From NCBI GenBank assembly GCA_947305775.1, contig CAMZEN010000023.1, forward strand, positions 1 through 40,302: a DNA stretch of 40,302 nucleotides, in the 5' to 3' direction. This DNA comes from an uncultured Verrucomicrobiota bacterium (lineage in GTDB: Bacteria > Verrucomicrobiota > Kiritimatiellia > RFP12 > UBA1067). Under the pieces are notes generated by a model. That model was not told the origin of the DNA. It searched no databases and saw only the letters and a program-made list of their open reading frames with translations. A program made the position numbers and the translations under genes. Position 1 is the stretch's first letter; each line of letters starts with the position of its first letter. Below, piece after piece: positions 27,001 to 34,786 of the stretch.

Positions 27001-27406
27001 GACGGACGGAATCGCTTGGGAGATCGAATTCAAACACTTTGATGCCGCCGTCACGATCGCTCGCGAACGCAATCTTGCGCCCGTCAGGGCTAATCACAGG
27101 CCATGAGTCGGAAGAAGCAGAGGAACCCAACCGGCGAGCGTATCCGCCTTTGGTGGACGCGATCCAAAGGTGATCGTTCCATTCAAAGGCGAACGACTTG
27201 CCGTCGCCGCTCACGCTAGGATTGGACCCCAAATATATGCGCGACCAGTCGTTCGTGCCTTGCGGCAACTGCGCATAGGCACAAATAGAAACAAACGAAG
27301 CGGCGAGCGCCATACTCGCCAATGGAGCGCCGCGTCCTGCGGCCGCGCCCTTTCGCACTTTCGAGAAGCGCTGTCTATTTCTGCACGGTTTATTGAAGTT
27401 CCACAT
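24050..27406 (-). CDS. Exported tricorn-like S41 protease with beta-propellers
   Basis: 1118 aa. An AGGAG precedes the ATG. A long basic N-region leads to a signal peptide (SMALAASFVSICAYA|Q, about residue 45). TolB/WD40-like repeats follow (SPDGRKIAFASDRDGG and similar 'SPDG' blades), forming two propellers to about residue 680. A helical core leads into a PDZ domain (VIPGGPADRSGFRINKGD). The C-terminal S41 domain has the nucleophile in NEATGSNGEIFS (about Ser1010) and GRETGGG. Tricorn proteases degrade oligopeptides in the cytosol, but the signal peptide points to a periplasmic or surface role. It is co-oriented with the upstream alcohol dehydrogenase (33-bp gap). Confidence 0.88.
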   Translation of the reverse strand: MWNFNKPCRNRQRFSKVRKGAAAGRGAPLASMALAASFVSICAYAQLPQGTNDWSRIYLGSNPSVSGDGKSFAFEWNDHLWIASTKGGYARRLGSSASSDSWPVISPDGRKIAFASDRDGGIKVFEFDLPSDSVRQISFHSEATYPISWCPDMSHLLCQVYRDSSGVKTCGRIAIINTDKREREVIPFDVQATDPVMSPDGKTILFTRRGDELYRKRPRSIGPAAGQIWMYSLEDGKFTPLVRHDYDCRNPVWRPDGQGFYYLDATGGSRNLWYRSLDGNEVVQLTHFKGDHVFHPSLSADGKTMVFRQEFDFWRFDPTNPQQAPERIFLKPETGYVARGASKRRCYESCWNNDTSGDVSFCDNGTQVAFTTGGDLYVMDTVIREPTLVYGDTRTHERECVFSPDGRALYFTSDRGDIVRIMKAEPEDPMKPWWENSSFKISEIMVDSAQRVSFSISPDGSKLAWQDPCGIFTFADTNGTVITRGPNATSGGAYYWSPDGRWVVAQLADEFANCDVWIVSTDGSREPYNLSRNFKYDGEPCWSPDGKIIAFVSELPEFGDGKYLRYVYLDRETEELEAYTYELDKARNIICENSRDPSGGPSRYAALEIPAVENANPGVISIDFVNLVDRVRTVKVHATMPFFRWDSRTLAFASSPKTTAIIHIPDNLQSETKFECAGVPRDWVQKGDRVLWVVDHLPAIDAYKLTFTVYQDTNYEDYQELGFRTAWARIRDLYYDPDTHGADWKAIGERFLDPARHATSYSVFIRVMNMVLGELDSSHLGFYSNENSIKEWSRKTPSGGWTMTTAHLGMRFENHTAQDGWVVRDVIPGGPADRSGFRINKGDLVVAVDGQPVGGDMDPTIVLNGPPNRKVRVTFRRIDGGTETIVIPSCSFYEAKLKIGDEEINAKRRYVHEKSNAAFGYLNIDAMDYKSLWRFQHEVFSEGYKRDGLIIDVRNNYGGFTADQMLQILLGGDHSRAFTRTCGLGYLFGYWGRPVWSKPIVVLCNEATGSNGEIFSHAIKTLKRGKLVGRETGGGVIATNDSSLLDLGSFRDARYGWFVLDGTDMEHHGAKPDFEVDDEPADLNVGIDRQLDKAIEVLGDEVEAWRAANPPIELKFAR

Positions 27407-27439
27407 TTGTTTATCTCCTGATATTTTTGTCTCTTTAAA

Positions 27440-28621
27440 TCAAACGCAAAGGCGATATATCGCCGCGACATCGTCTTCGGAGAGCGGCTTGAACGCGCCA
27501 AGCATGTTGCCGTTCAGGTTAAGCGTCTTTACGAGGAGCGGTATATCCTCCTCTCGCGCACCCAGCTCCGAGAATGTAAGCGGCATGCCAAGCGACTTCA
27601 GCCAGGCGCGAAACGCCGCGATCCCGTCTAGAGCCGCCTTGCCGTCGCTTTCGCCAAAGCCAACGCCGAACACATTTCGCGCGAATCGGGCGAACCTTGC
27701 GTCGTCCGCATCGTGCACGAACGTCATCCATGCCGGCATTACGACGGCAAGCCCGGCGCCGTGTGCGCAATCGTAGAGCGCCGAAAGCTCGTGCTCGATG
27801 CCGTGGCTAGACCAATCCTGCACGCGGCCCACACCGCATATGTCGTTGTGCGCAAGGGTGCCGGCCCACATTATGTTCGCACGCGCCTGGTAGTCCCGCG
27901 GATTCGCCATCACTTTCGCGCCTTCCTCAACGATCGTGCGCATCAAGGCCTCGCAGAGATTGTCGGTGAGGGCGACCTCCTTTGTCGGAGAGAAGTACCG
28001 CTCGCAAACATGCGCGAACATGTCCGTGATTCCGCACGCCGTCTGATAGTCGGGCAGGCCCATCGTTAGTTCCGGGTTCATCACTGCGAACTTCGGACGC
28101 AATATGTCGCCGCCGGCGCCGCGTTTTAGGTTCTCCGGCTCAAGATTTACGACGCTGTTCGTCGAAGCCTCGCTTCCCGCAGCCGCTATCGTCAGCACAA
28201 CGCCAACCGGTAGCGCCGCGGGGATTGTCGGCCTCACCTTGACCTCTCGTCCGACATAATACTTGCGCCATTCGCCGCCATTCGCGGCACCGATAGCAAT
28301 TCCTTTGGCCGAATCTATCACACTCCCGCCGCCGACCGCAAGCAGAAAATCAACGCCCTCTGCAATCGCAAGCCGTATGCCCTCTTCGACGAGCGAACTG
28401 CGCGGGTTGGGTTTTACGCCGCCAAGTTCCACAAAAGAGACACCTGCATCCGAGAGCGAAGCCTTTACGCGACCTATGAGACCGCTCCTTACGGCGCTAC
28501 CTCCACCAAAATGGAGCAGGACCTTATGGCCGCCAAACCGCCGCACAAGTTCACCGACAAGCGACTCCTTGCCTTTTCCGAAGGCGAAGTAGGTGGGCGA
28601 CCAATAGTTAAAGTCATTCAT
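27440..28621 (-). CDS. Iron-dependent alcohol dehydrogenase (YqhD/BDH type)
   Basis: 393 aa. NAD(P)H-dependent reduction of aldehydes to alcohols, as in butanol dehydrogenase and YqhD. N-terminal FNYWSPTYFAFGKG is typical of this subgroup. The nucleotide loops are HFGGGSA and VGGGSVIDSAKG. Metal ligands are likely the Asp and three His in TDMFAHV, WSSHGIEHEL and CAHGAGLAV. Two in-frame ATGs exist: the one at 28621 lies 7 nt after AGGAGG, while that at 28627 is only 1 nt after it, so 28621 is preferred. It is transcribed from the extended -10 at 28669-28677 and heads the long minus-strand operon. Confidence 0.9.
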   Translation of the reverse strand: MNDFNYWSPTYFAFGKGKESLVGELVRRFGGHKVLLHFGGGSAVRSGLIGRVKASLSDAGVSFVELGGVKPNPRSSLVEEGIRLAIAEGVDFLLAVGGGSVIDSAKGIAIGAANGGEWRKYYVGREVKVRPTIPAALPVGVVLTIAAAGSEASTNSVVNLEPENLKRGAGGDILRPKFAVMNPELTMGLPDYQTACGITDMFAHVCERYFSPTKEVALTDNLCEALMRTIVEEGAKVMANPRDYQARANIMWAGTLAHNDICGVGRVQDWSSHGIEHELSALYDCAHGAGLAVVMPAWMTFVHDADDARFARFARNVFGVGFGESDGKAALDGIAAFRAWLKSLGMPLTFSELGAREEDIPLLVKTLNLNGNMLGAFKPLSEDDVAAIYRLCV

Positions 28622-28668
28622 CTTCATGCCTCCTTTCGCGTTTGCTTTGTGGTTGTAGAACTGGTGTT

Positions 28669-28677
28669 AGTATACCA
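28669..28677 (-). promoter_or_regulatory. Extended -10 promoter of the adh-protease-folD-...-polA run
   Basis: Minus-strand TGGTATACT followed by a leader of roughly 40 nt that carries a strong AGGAGG. No other clear promoter was seen before polA, so a transcript of about 10.6 kb is possible. Confidence 0.65.
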
Positions 28678-28688
28678 TAAATTCCAAC

Positions 28689-29435
28689 CTACCCGTTGTA
28701 CTTTCTTTCCTTCTTCACCAAATCCCAGGCAGCATTGATTTCGGACATTGAGCGGGTCGCCATCTCGATCATGCTGTCGGGGACTCCGTCGGCCTTGAGC
28801 CTGTCGGGATGGTAGCGCATCGCAAGCTTGCGGTACGCCGTCTTTACGGCCTCATCCGAGTCGGACGGAGAGCATCCGAGCTTTGCATAGGCCTCCTTTA
28901 ACTTCGAGTCATGGCCATTCCCGGCACTGCCGGCCGTGCGGCCCGCGACAAAATACATCCGCTTGAAATAGTGGTAATAGGAAGGGTCGATCCCAAGAGG
29001 GTGGATCGCAATGCGTAACAATTCATCCTCGCTGGCATCCAGCGCACCATCCACAGATGCAACCTTCCAAAGCATTTCATAAAGAAGGATGCACGCATCT
29101 GATCTGACAATCGCCGCATAATCACGCGCGCACTTGGTGAACAAGTCTTTAGAGGATTGGTGAATGCTGTTGAACGCCGCAACGCATTTCTGATATTCGT
29201 GCTCTTTCAGACCCAGTGACCGCAGGCAGCGACTAGCCGTCTCCACCTCACGCTTGCTTATCCTTCCATCGGCCTTTGACATCAAAGCAAGCATCTTGCC
29301 AAGCGAAACAAGCAACACGTCCGGGATATACTTGCCATGCGGCTGCTGCGCCTTACCATCAGAGCGCATTATTGACTCGCCATAGAAAAACCAGATTAAG
29401 ACTATGCAGAAAAATGTAAGGCTTAATAGACCCAT
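28689..29435 (-). CDS. djlA: DjlA-like membrane-anchored J-domain co-chaperone
   Basis: 248 aa. An N-terminal membrane helix (residues 2-18), a central all-helical TerB-like domain (about 45-150, MLALMSKADGRISKREVE), a linker, then a C-terminal J domain (about 180-240) with the HPD motif in AMRYHPDRL. This is the order found in DjlA, which stimulates DnaK at the inner membrane. AAGGAG lies 8 nt before the ATG. It is directly downstream of the tRNA gene on the same strand and may be read from the tRNA promoter. Confidence 0.88.
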   Translation of the reverse strand: MGLLSLTFFCIVLIWFFYGESIMRSDGKAQQPHGKYIPDVLLVSLGKMLALMSKADGRISKREVETASRCLRSLGLKEHEYQKCVAAFNSIHQSSKDLFTKCARDYAAIVRSDACILLYEMLWKVASVDGALDASEDELLRIAIHPLGIDPSYYHYFKRMYFVAGRTAGSAGNGHDSKLKEAYAKLGCSPSDSDEAVKTAYRKLAMRYHPDRLKADGVPDSMIEMATRSMSEINAAWDLVKKERKYNG

Positions 29436-29472
29436 GCCAAATATCTCCTTGACCTCGCCAGCCTATTCAGTC

Positions 29473-29549
29473 TGGTGGGGCTGCCGGGAATCGAACCCGG
29501 AACCTACGGTTTAGGAAACCGTCGCTCTGTCCAGTTGAGCTACAACCCC
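29473..29549 (-). tRNA. tRNA-Arg (anticodon CCU)
   Basis: 77 nt including an encoded CCA. The acceptor arm GGGGTTG pairs with CAGCCCC (one G-U), and the D arm contains GCTC/GAGC. The anticodon stem ACGGT/ACCGT encloses the loop TTCCTAA, so the anticodon is CCU and reads AGG. The T arm is CCGGG/CCCGG with TTCGATT. All arms fold canonically. Confidence 0.96.
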
Positions 29550-29564
29550 ATGAATGTTGTGGGT

Positions 29565-29573
29565 AGTATATCA
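29565..29573 (-). promoter_or_regulatory. Extended -10 promoter of tRNA-Arg
   Basis: Minus-strand TGATATACT; the expected start lies about 8-9 nt before the mature tRNA 5' end at 29549. Confidence 0.65.
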
Positions 29574-29621
29574 TAATCTTCCCTTCTCGTTCAAGCGCAC
29601 TAGGTGCTGTCCAGCGAAATA

Positions 29622-29630
29622 TGGTAAAAT
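29622..29630 (+). promoter_or_regulatory. Extended -10 promoter, leaderless, of the flippase operon
   Basis: TGGTAAAAT, then 7 nt to the ATG at 29638. Divergent from the tRNA promoter, about 50 bp apart. Confidence 0.7.
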
Positions 29631-29637
29631 ATCCGCA

Positions 29638-30960
29638 ATGAGACGGAAGCTTCAGCAACTGCATGACAAAATCGGCGACTTTTGGTGGTATTCGCTGATG
29701 CTCTTCCTTGCCTGCCGCGCGGCCGACTTCCTGAACGCCTTCGTAGGGTTGTGGCTTGTCCCGAAATACGTAGACCCTGCCGAACTAGGCGCGGTGATGC
29801 CGCTTGCCAACTTCGCGAACTTCCTGGCGCTTCCCGCTGCGGTCTTCGCCAATACATTCCGAAACGAATTCACACGCCTCACCGTCTCGCGGGAATTCGG
29901 CAAGCTCAAGACCCTCATGCGCGGCGTATTCATCGCCGCGGCGGTTTTCCTGTTCCTGGCGATCGTAGTATCGCATTTCATGCTGCCGCATTTCCTCGAC
30001 CGCATAAGAATCGCCAAAGGCTCGCTCGGTATATTGATACTTGCGGCGTCCTTCCTTGGAACGATCGCGCCCATCTACTCCAACGCCATCCAGTCGCTCA
30101 AGAAGTTCAGGAGCTATTCTGTCATCAACCTCTTGAGTGCGCCGATCAGACTCATTACAATGCTGGTGGCGATGCCTTTCCGCGCGCTTTCGGGCTACTT
30201 CGTTGGGCAGGCGTCCACCCCTGCGTTCAACATAGTCGCCTCCATATTCTGCCTGAGGCATGAGCTTGCGGTAAAGGCGGAGCCCTACTGGAACCGTGAA
30301 GTCATGCGCCGATTTGCGCGGCTCTTCTTCATCTTCGCCGCAATGTCTGTAGCCGGAGGAGTCTCAAGCCTAGTTGAGATGACTGTTTTGCGCCAGCGCC
30401 TGCCAGACATCGACTCGGCAGGCTACTACATGGCGACTCGCTTTTCAGAGATAGCGAGCTTCCTGAACGCCACTCTCGTCTTTACCCTATTCCCCTTCAC
30501 TGCCGAGCTGGCGGCAAAAGGGAAGTCCATGCGCCCGCTATTGCTAAAGGCATCTGCCGCAACACTCGCCTTCTGCGCTTTGGTAGCACTGCCGTTCTTT
30601 TTCATCGGCAAACCGATTTTGGAGTTTCTGCCCCATGGGGAGCAATACGCCGCATATTGGTGGGCGATCCCCTGGCAGATAGGCGTAACCGCTCTCAGCT
30701 GCGTGACTGGACTTTACACGACTGCCGCGATATCAGCGGAGAGATTCGGCTACATGAAGTGGATGATTCCGCTGAATCTCCTGAACGCCGCGCTGCTGCT
30801 TTGCATCACAGGCTACGGATACTTCGTGTCGTGGCTGCCGACTTGCTTAACAAACTTCCTCGCTGTCCACAACGTAACAACCCTCACCGCAATGCTCTGG
30901 TGGCTGACAGGGATTGGCGTAATGCGACTCGCTCTAATGGTATGGAAATGCCCAAAATGA
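29638..30960 (+). CDS. Wzx/MATE-like polysaccharide flippase
   Basis: 440 aa, about 12 hydrophobic helices, basic N-terminus (MRRKLQQLHDKIGDFWWYS). The pattern of paired helices and the YYMATRFSEIASFLNA segment resemble oligosaccharide flippases of the MOP superfamily, which move lipid-linked repeat units across the inner membrane. The ATG at 29638 is chosen over a longer frame from 29554, which would start inside the promoter and tRNA region. It overlaps the next gene by ATGA. The position beside glycosyltransferase genes supports a surface-polysaccharide role. Confidence 0.75.
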   Translation: MRRKLQQLHDKIGDFWWYSLMLFLACRAADFLNAFVGLWLVPKYVDPAELGAVMPLANFANFLALPAAVFANTFRNEFTRLTVSREFGKLKTLMRGVFIAAAVFLFLAIVVSHFMLPHFLDRIRIAKGSLGILILAASFLGTIAPIYSNAIQSLKKFRSYSVINLLSAPIRLITMLVAMPFRALSGYFVGQASTPAFNIVASIFCLRHELAVKAEPYWNREVMRRFARLFFIFAAMSVAGGVSSLVEMTVLRQRLPDIDSAGYYMATRFSEIASFLNATLVFTLFPFTAELAAKGKSMRPLLLKASAATLAFCALVALPFFFIGKPILEFLPHGEQYAAYWWAIPWQIGVTALSCVTGLYTTAAISAERFGYMKWMIPLNLLNAALLLCITGYGYFVSWLPTCLTNFLAVHNVTTLTAMLWWLTGIGVMRLALMVWKCPK

Positions 30961-31856
30961 AAAACAGCGATTGCACAGTTCTCGTCTGTTCATGCGACAA
31001 GTACCACGATGTGGAAAAGCCGTTTGCTTCACTTTGGCGCAAATTCTGGCCGGACTGCCCGTTTGAAACCGTTCTGCTTTCCGAAACGCTCTCTTCGGAG
31101 GGGTTTGATCGCGCAGTCCTGACAGGCGGCGGAAAGACATGGTGCGAAATGCTTGCCGAGGCGTTGGAGAAGATCGAGTCGCCATATGTTCTGATGTTGA
31201 TGAACGACTATTTCCTGAATGCGCCTGTCGACACGGCAGCATTTTTACGGCGGCTCGACGAAGCGAGGCGATTCGACGCGGCAAGCCTTAGGCTCAATCC
31301 TCTGCCGCCCAGCCACAAAGCATGGGAAGGCTCCGATCTATTTGAGATGCCGAAGAACGTCGCATATTGCGTGACATGTCAGGCCAGCATTTGGAACAGG
31401 GAATTCCTCCTTGGCCTTGCACACCGCAACAAAAGCGCATGGGAATTTGAACGCTACGGCTCCTTCATGGTCGGCGACGAAAAGCGCCCCCTTCTGGTCA
31501 CGCCGACCAAGGAGTTCCCTTTTGTGGACGCCGTCCACAAAGGCTATTGGGAAACGTTTGGCCTAGCCGTATGCCGCGAAAACGACATCGACCTTACTGG
31601 CATAACCAGGACCCTACCGCCTCTCAAGATTCGCCTTATCGAAGGAGTTAAGGGGCTAATATTCAGAATAGTTCCGACCACCCTTCTGGTTCGCATCCAA
31701 AACCGCTTCGACCTAGGGGCAAAGGAGACGCCCGCAGGCGGCGCCTCCCTATCAACCAGCCTTCCTGCAATTGCAACTACTACGGTAGATAGCGAGCCCC
31801 AGCCTGCAACTGCTACGGTAGGTAGCGAGCCCCCGCCTGCAGGGGGCTCGAAATGA
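30957..31856 (+). CDS. Glycosyltransferase-like protein of a polysaccharide locus
   Basis: 299 aa, start overlapping the flippase stop (ATGA). An N-terminal strand (CTVLVCSCDKYHDVEKPF), FWPDCPFETVLLSE, and the acidic motif VLMLMNDYFLNAPVD suggest a nucleotide-sugar-dependent enzyme, with NDYF in the place where related capsule-locus proteins have a metal-binding acidic motif. The exact family is not recognised. The last ~45 residues are low-complexity, made of repeated TATVGSEP-type peptides encoded by 33-bp tandem repeats, and are probably an acquired tail. The stop overlaps the transposase start. Confidence 0.6.
   Translation: MKNSDCTVLVCSCDKYHDVEKPFASLWRKFWPDCPFETVLLSETLSSEGFDRAVLTGGGKTWCEMLAEALEKIESPYVLMLMNDYFLNAPVDTAAFLRRLDEARRFDAASLRLNPLPPSHKAWEGSDLFEMPKNVAYCVTCQASIWNREFLLGLAHRNKSAWEFERYGSFMVGDEKRPLLVTPTKEFPFVDAVHKGYWETFGLAVCRENDIDLTGITRTLPPLKIRLIEGVKGLIFRIVPTTLLVRIQNRFDLGAKETPAGGASLSTSLPAIATTTVDSEPQPATATVGSEPPPAGGSK
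31773..31850. repeat. 33-bp tandem repeat and hairpin in front of the transposase
   Basis: Two 33-bp units (31773-31805 and 31806-31838) differ at only a few positions, and both contain CTACGGTA and AGCGAGCCCC. The second runs into a hairpin of 9 bp, CGAGCCCCC paired with GGGGGCTCG across a 7-nt loop (31826-31850), which ends 2 nt before the transposase ATG. The repeats are read in frame as the tail of the previous protein. The size and position fit REP/BIME sequences recognised by the adjacent transposase. Confidence 0.75.
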
Positions 31857-32758
31857 ACCATCGCCTCAAAGAGCATGACTACGCCGGCCGCGGCTTTTAT
31901 TTCATAACCGCCACTACCCACCCGCGCCGCAACCTCTTTTCGGTAATCGCAGACTACAAAACCCATCTTACCCGGCTCGGCGAGATCGTTCGCGACGAAT
32001 GGCTCAAGCTTCACAGAGAGCAACCGCTTCTCGAACAACAAGAATTTGCGATAATGCCCGACCATTTCCATGGAACCATTATCGCGACTGCTCCCTTGCC
32101 CAAGCCAATCGGCTACTACATAGGCAACTTCAAGGGCAGAACACGCCAAGCAATCCGCAAGCTGATGGGCGATCCGGCCTTTCAAGTCTGGAGCCAAGGC
32201 TTCTTCGACCTCGTTTCGCTCGATGCCGACATGTTCCATTCATTTCGCCTCTACACGAAAGACAACCCCCGTCGCAAGCAGCTTCGCGATGAAAACCGTG
32301 CTCTATTTCAGAAAATTCGCGACGTCACCCACGCGCGCCTTCCACAAAATCGGCATTGGACAGCCATCGGCGATCTCGCGCTGCTCGACTACCCAAGTCT
32401 GGTTCCTGTCGTCGTACACCGTCGCCGACCGCAGGAGGAGACGGAGCACACCATAAACCATTTTGCAGACCTCGCGGCCTCAGGCGCGATATTGATTGGC
32501 GGCTTCATCTCGCCCGGAGAAAAGGAAGTCGCCCGACGGATTGCCGCCATTCCCAACGCCCGCGTAATCTACCTTCTACCGCATGGAATGGCTCAGTACA
32601 AGCCTCGCGGCAAAGCGGTGGACCGCATCGCTAACAGCCAGACGTTGGTCTTGAGCGGCTTCGACGACGAAATCCCCGAAACGCCGATCAATTACGACAA
32701 CTGCCATTTTAACAACGCCCTCGCGAAAGCGATAGCGGAAACAACTACGGCTGTCTAA
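31853..32758 (+). CDS. REP-associated tyrosine transposase with DprA/SLOG-like C-terminal domain
   Basis: 301 aa. Residues 1 to about 150 are a Y1/HUH transposase of the REP-associated (RAYT) type: FYFITATT at 16-23, the HUH pair His71/His73 in MPDHFHG, and the probable nucleophile Tyr134 in LYTKDNP, aligned with the E. coli TnpA-REP tyrosine region. RAYTs cut and join REP hairpins as single strands. From about 170 the sequence changes to a Rossmann-like segment: GGFISPGEKEVARRIA, ARVIYLLPHGM, LVLSGFDDE and CHFNNALAKAI. These parallel the ligand-binding blocks of DprA/SLOG proteins. Its start lies just behind a hairpin (31826-31850). Confidence 0.82.
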   Translation: MNHRLKEHDYAGRGFYFITATTHPRRNLFSVIADYKTHLTRLGEIVRDEWLKLHREQPLLEQQEFAIMPDHFHGTIIATAPLPKPIGYYIGNFKGRTRQAIRKLMGDPAFQVWSQGFFDLVSLDADMFHSFRLYTKDNPRRKQLRDENRALFQKIRDVTHARLPQNRHWTAIGDLALLDYPSLVPVVVHRRRPQEETEHTINHFADLAASGAILIGGFISPGEKEVARRIAAIPNARVIYLLPHGMAQYKPRGKAVDRIANSQTLVLSGFDDEIPETPINYDNCHFNNALAKAIAETTTAV

Positions 32759-32770
32759 AAATCTTATGTC

Positions 32771-32794
32771 GCCAGAGTCGAACTGACCTCTGGC
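32771..32794. terminator. Hairpin between convergent units
   Basis: GCCAGAG and CTCTGGC pair across a 10-nt loop in the 46-bp gap between the transposase stop and the end of the GT17 gene on the other strand. No T-tract follows on either strand, so termination activity is uncertain. Confidence 0.35.
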
Positions 32795-32804
32795 AACATT
32801 CCCA

Positions 32805-33791
32805 TTAAGTCAGCAGTTTCATTCGAATAACATGAAGAAAACCATGAAGCCAACTAGGAATCACCCACTCGCAAAACTGAATCAAACGCCCCTGGATCGT
32901 CCTGAATCGCCTTGACCATCTTACTCGTCGCTTATATTCGGGCGTTATCTTAAATATCAAGTTAGAGTACTTGTCTTGGTGCTCTCTCAGATAAACTGGG
33001 AATGTAGCGTCCAATGGGACACCGAAGCAGTTCATCTTAAGAGCCGGGCCTTGTCCCTTAGCCAACAGCGTCTCAATCTTCTCAACTGTCAAAGACGGAT
33101 CATCTGGATCAAAATTATGATGGGGCGCTACGGCGCGCATTTTAGTCAATAGTGCCTTTGCGCCCCCAAGGCAAGTAAAGTGCCAACCTGCATTTCTAAC
33201 TAACCTTTCACCACCCTTGCTTGCTGGAAAACGGCGACGCCTAATCTTGGTGACTGTAGTTCCCTGATTCAAGTCTTCAGGCAGAAACTCGTTGTAGTTG
33301 GTTTTCGCACCGTCAAACCCAGTAAGCAAATCATGATAAGACAACAACTTGGTTCCACACATGTTGCGACAGCGAAGATCAATGAAATTCAAGTAGAAGC
33401 CATACGACATATGATTGAACCGCCACACCCCACCTTTTTTAGAAACCTGACGCACTATCTCTGGACGAGGGATCTCATCCAAATCAGAAATCATTATAAT
33501 ATCATCAGGTGAAGCATCCTTCAATCCATCCAAAATCATGTTTCTCTGATAATTCTCATTCCACCATGCATCGTGTCCCGGAGGAAACTTCTTTATGCAA
33601 ACATATATGATCCTATTCTTGAACGCATCAAATCGCGCCTCATTCTCCTTAAAGTAAAGTGGCTTGGGCTTTCCCGTATGCGTCTCGCCCGCCTCGACAA
33701 TGACGAATTTGTCGACAACATCCTTCAAGATATTCAACCTGATCTCAAGCAAATCAAGTTCGTTAAAAAAACTAAAGCAGTCGTAGATCAT
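32805..33791 (-). CDS. Glycosyltransferase family 17 (distal copy)
   Basis: 328 aa. N-terminus MIYDCFSFFNELDLLEIRL and IIMISDLDEIPRP (acidic metal/nucleotide-sugar motif DLDE) are the hallmark of GT17, known from eukaryotic beta-1,4-GlcNAc transferase III and common in bacterial polysaccharide loci. Then WRFNHMSYGFYLNF and NAGWHFTCLGG, both family blocks. Basic C-terminus, no signal peptide. The start overlaps the previous gene stop (ATGA). It is a paralogue of the gene at 35776-36774. Last gene of the A+T-rich operon. Confidence 0.85.
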   Translation of the reverse strand: MIYDCFSFFNELDLLEIRLNILKDVVDKFVIVEAGETHTGKPKPLYFKENEARFDAFKNRIIYVCIKKFPPGHDAWWNENYQRNMILDGLKDASPDDIIMISDLDEIPRPEIVRQVSKKGGVWRFNHMSYGFYLNFIDLRCRNMCGTKLLSYHDLLTGFDGAKTNYNEFLPEDLNQGTTVTKIRRRRFPASKGGERLVRNAGWHFTCLGGAKALLTKMRAVAPHHNFDPDDPSLTVEKIETLLAKGQGPALKMNCFGVPLDATFPVYLREHQDKYSNLIFKITPEYKRRVRWSRRFRTIQGRLIQFCEWVIPSWLHGFLHVIRMKLLT

Positions 33792-34786
33792 ACTTTAATT
33801 AGTTTCCTTAATTTATTTATGACACTCCACAAAAATGGTTTTATGCGAGGAGGAATATAAACACGCCATCCAGTAGAAAGATTGCGTAATGCATAAATTG
33901 GCCTGTTCTCTGGGTGCTTGAAAAAGTCTCTTCCAAGAATGACATGTACTTCATTCGCGGGGTCATACTTTGTCCAAGGGGGCATAGCTTCAGCAGAAGA
34001 CAACGACTTATAATTGTTTATCTTATAAAGCAACGAAAATATAGACTGATCATGTCTATTTTCAATGAATCCTGGGAAATTTGGCGAAACAGATGGTTGA
34101 TCTGTCACAAGATTTAAATTGTCTAAAAATATCTGCCGAAAACGCTTAAAGAATTCTACGCTTTCCGTCCGCTTGCTAACTAACATCATGCCCGCCCAAT
34201 ATTGCCCAGTATGGGTGATATGGCGATCTTCTCGTACGCCGAACCAATCAAAAACATCACCTTTTGTCCAATATTTTTCGAGCAATTTGTGGATACTATT
34301 TTCATCAACATCGTTCCTTCCAAATCTACTTTGAAACCCTAATATTCCTTGCTCTTGCGCCATTTCCAAATATTTCGAAAAACGCGACATGCCTTTTTTA
34401 TTTAGATAACATCCTGCATCTGTGTATAGCAAAACATCCCCTTTCGGCATTTTCTCGAGAGCTTGCAAGATAATCTGTGGCTTCCAACACCAATACCCAT
34501 AACCACGAGAACCGATAACAAGAATGTCTCGCATTTTTAGGCGAAACGCCTTATCCAAATCATCCTCTGTGCAGGTAAAAATATGATCTTCCCTAAAACC
34601 GAAACGCAACGCCTGCCTATGAATTCGCTTAAGCTGATACGCATGTCGCGAATCTGCAAAAGAAACAAACCAAAGCTTTGAAAATTCAATATTGGAATTA
34701 TTCATTTTAGGCACGAACCAATCGGGTTTGTATGCTTTTCTTATACTTCCAATCAAACATTCGAACTCATGTCTTTCGTTTACCAT
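33788..34786 (-). CDS. Probable glycosyltransferase (GYWCWKPQ type)
   Basis: 332 aa from the ATG at 34786; an alternative in-frame start lies 12 bp upstream. Both overlap the end of the fucosyltransferase gene. Key blocks are GSRGYGYWCWKPQIILQAL and VLLYTDAGCYL (a DxG-type acidic motif), followed by FGVREDRHITHTGQYWAGMML and a late FIENRHDQSIFSLL. This pattern recurs in capsule and O-antigen loci and looks like a GT-A fold sugar transferase. Donor and acceptor unknown. A basic amphipathic C-terminus could contact the membrane. Confidence 0.65.
   Translation of the reverse strand: MVNERHEFECLIGSIRKAYKPDWFVPKMNNSNIEFSKLWFVSFADSRHAYQLKRIHRQALRFGFREDHIFTCTEDDLDKAFRLKMRDILVIGSRGYGYWCWKPQIILQALEKMPKGDVLLYTDAGCYLNKKGMSRFSKYLEMAQEQGILGFQSRFGRNDVDENSIHKLLEKYWTKGDVFDWFGVREDRHITHTGQYWAGMMLVSKRTESVEFFKRFRQIFLDNLNLVTDQPSVSPNFPGFIENRHDQSIFSLLYKINNYKSLSSAEAMPPWTKYDPANEVHVILGRDFFKHPENRPIYALRNLSTGWRVYIPPRIKPFLWSVINKLRKLIKV

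Noticed and set aside
29554..29640. Longer N-terminus for the flippase from 29554
   Set aside because: It would begin beside the tRNA 5' end and cross the likely promoter; the extra residues do not look like a membrane-protein start.
32771..32794. Strong intrinsic terminator call
   Set aside because: The stem is only 7 bp with a 10-nt loop and no T-run, so it is listed at low confidence only.
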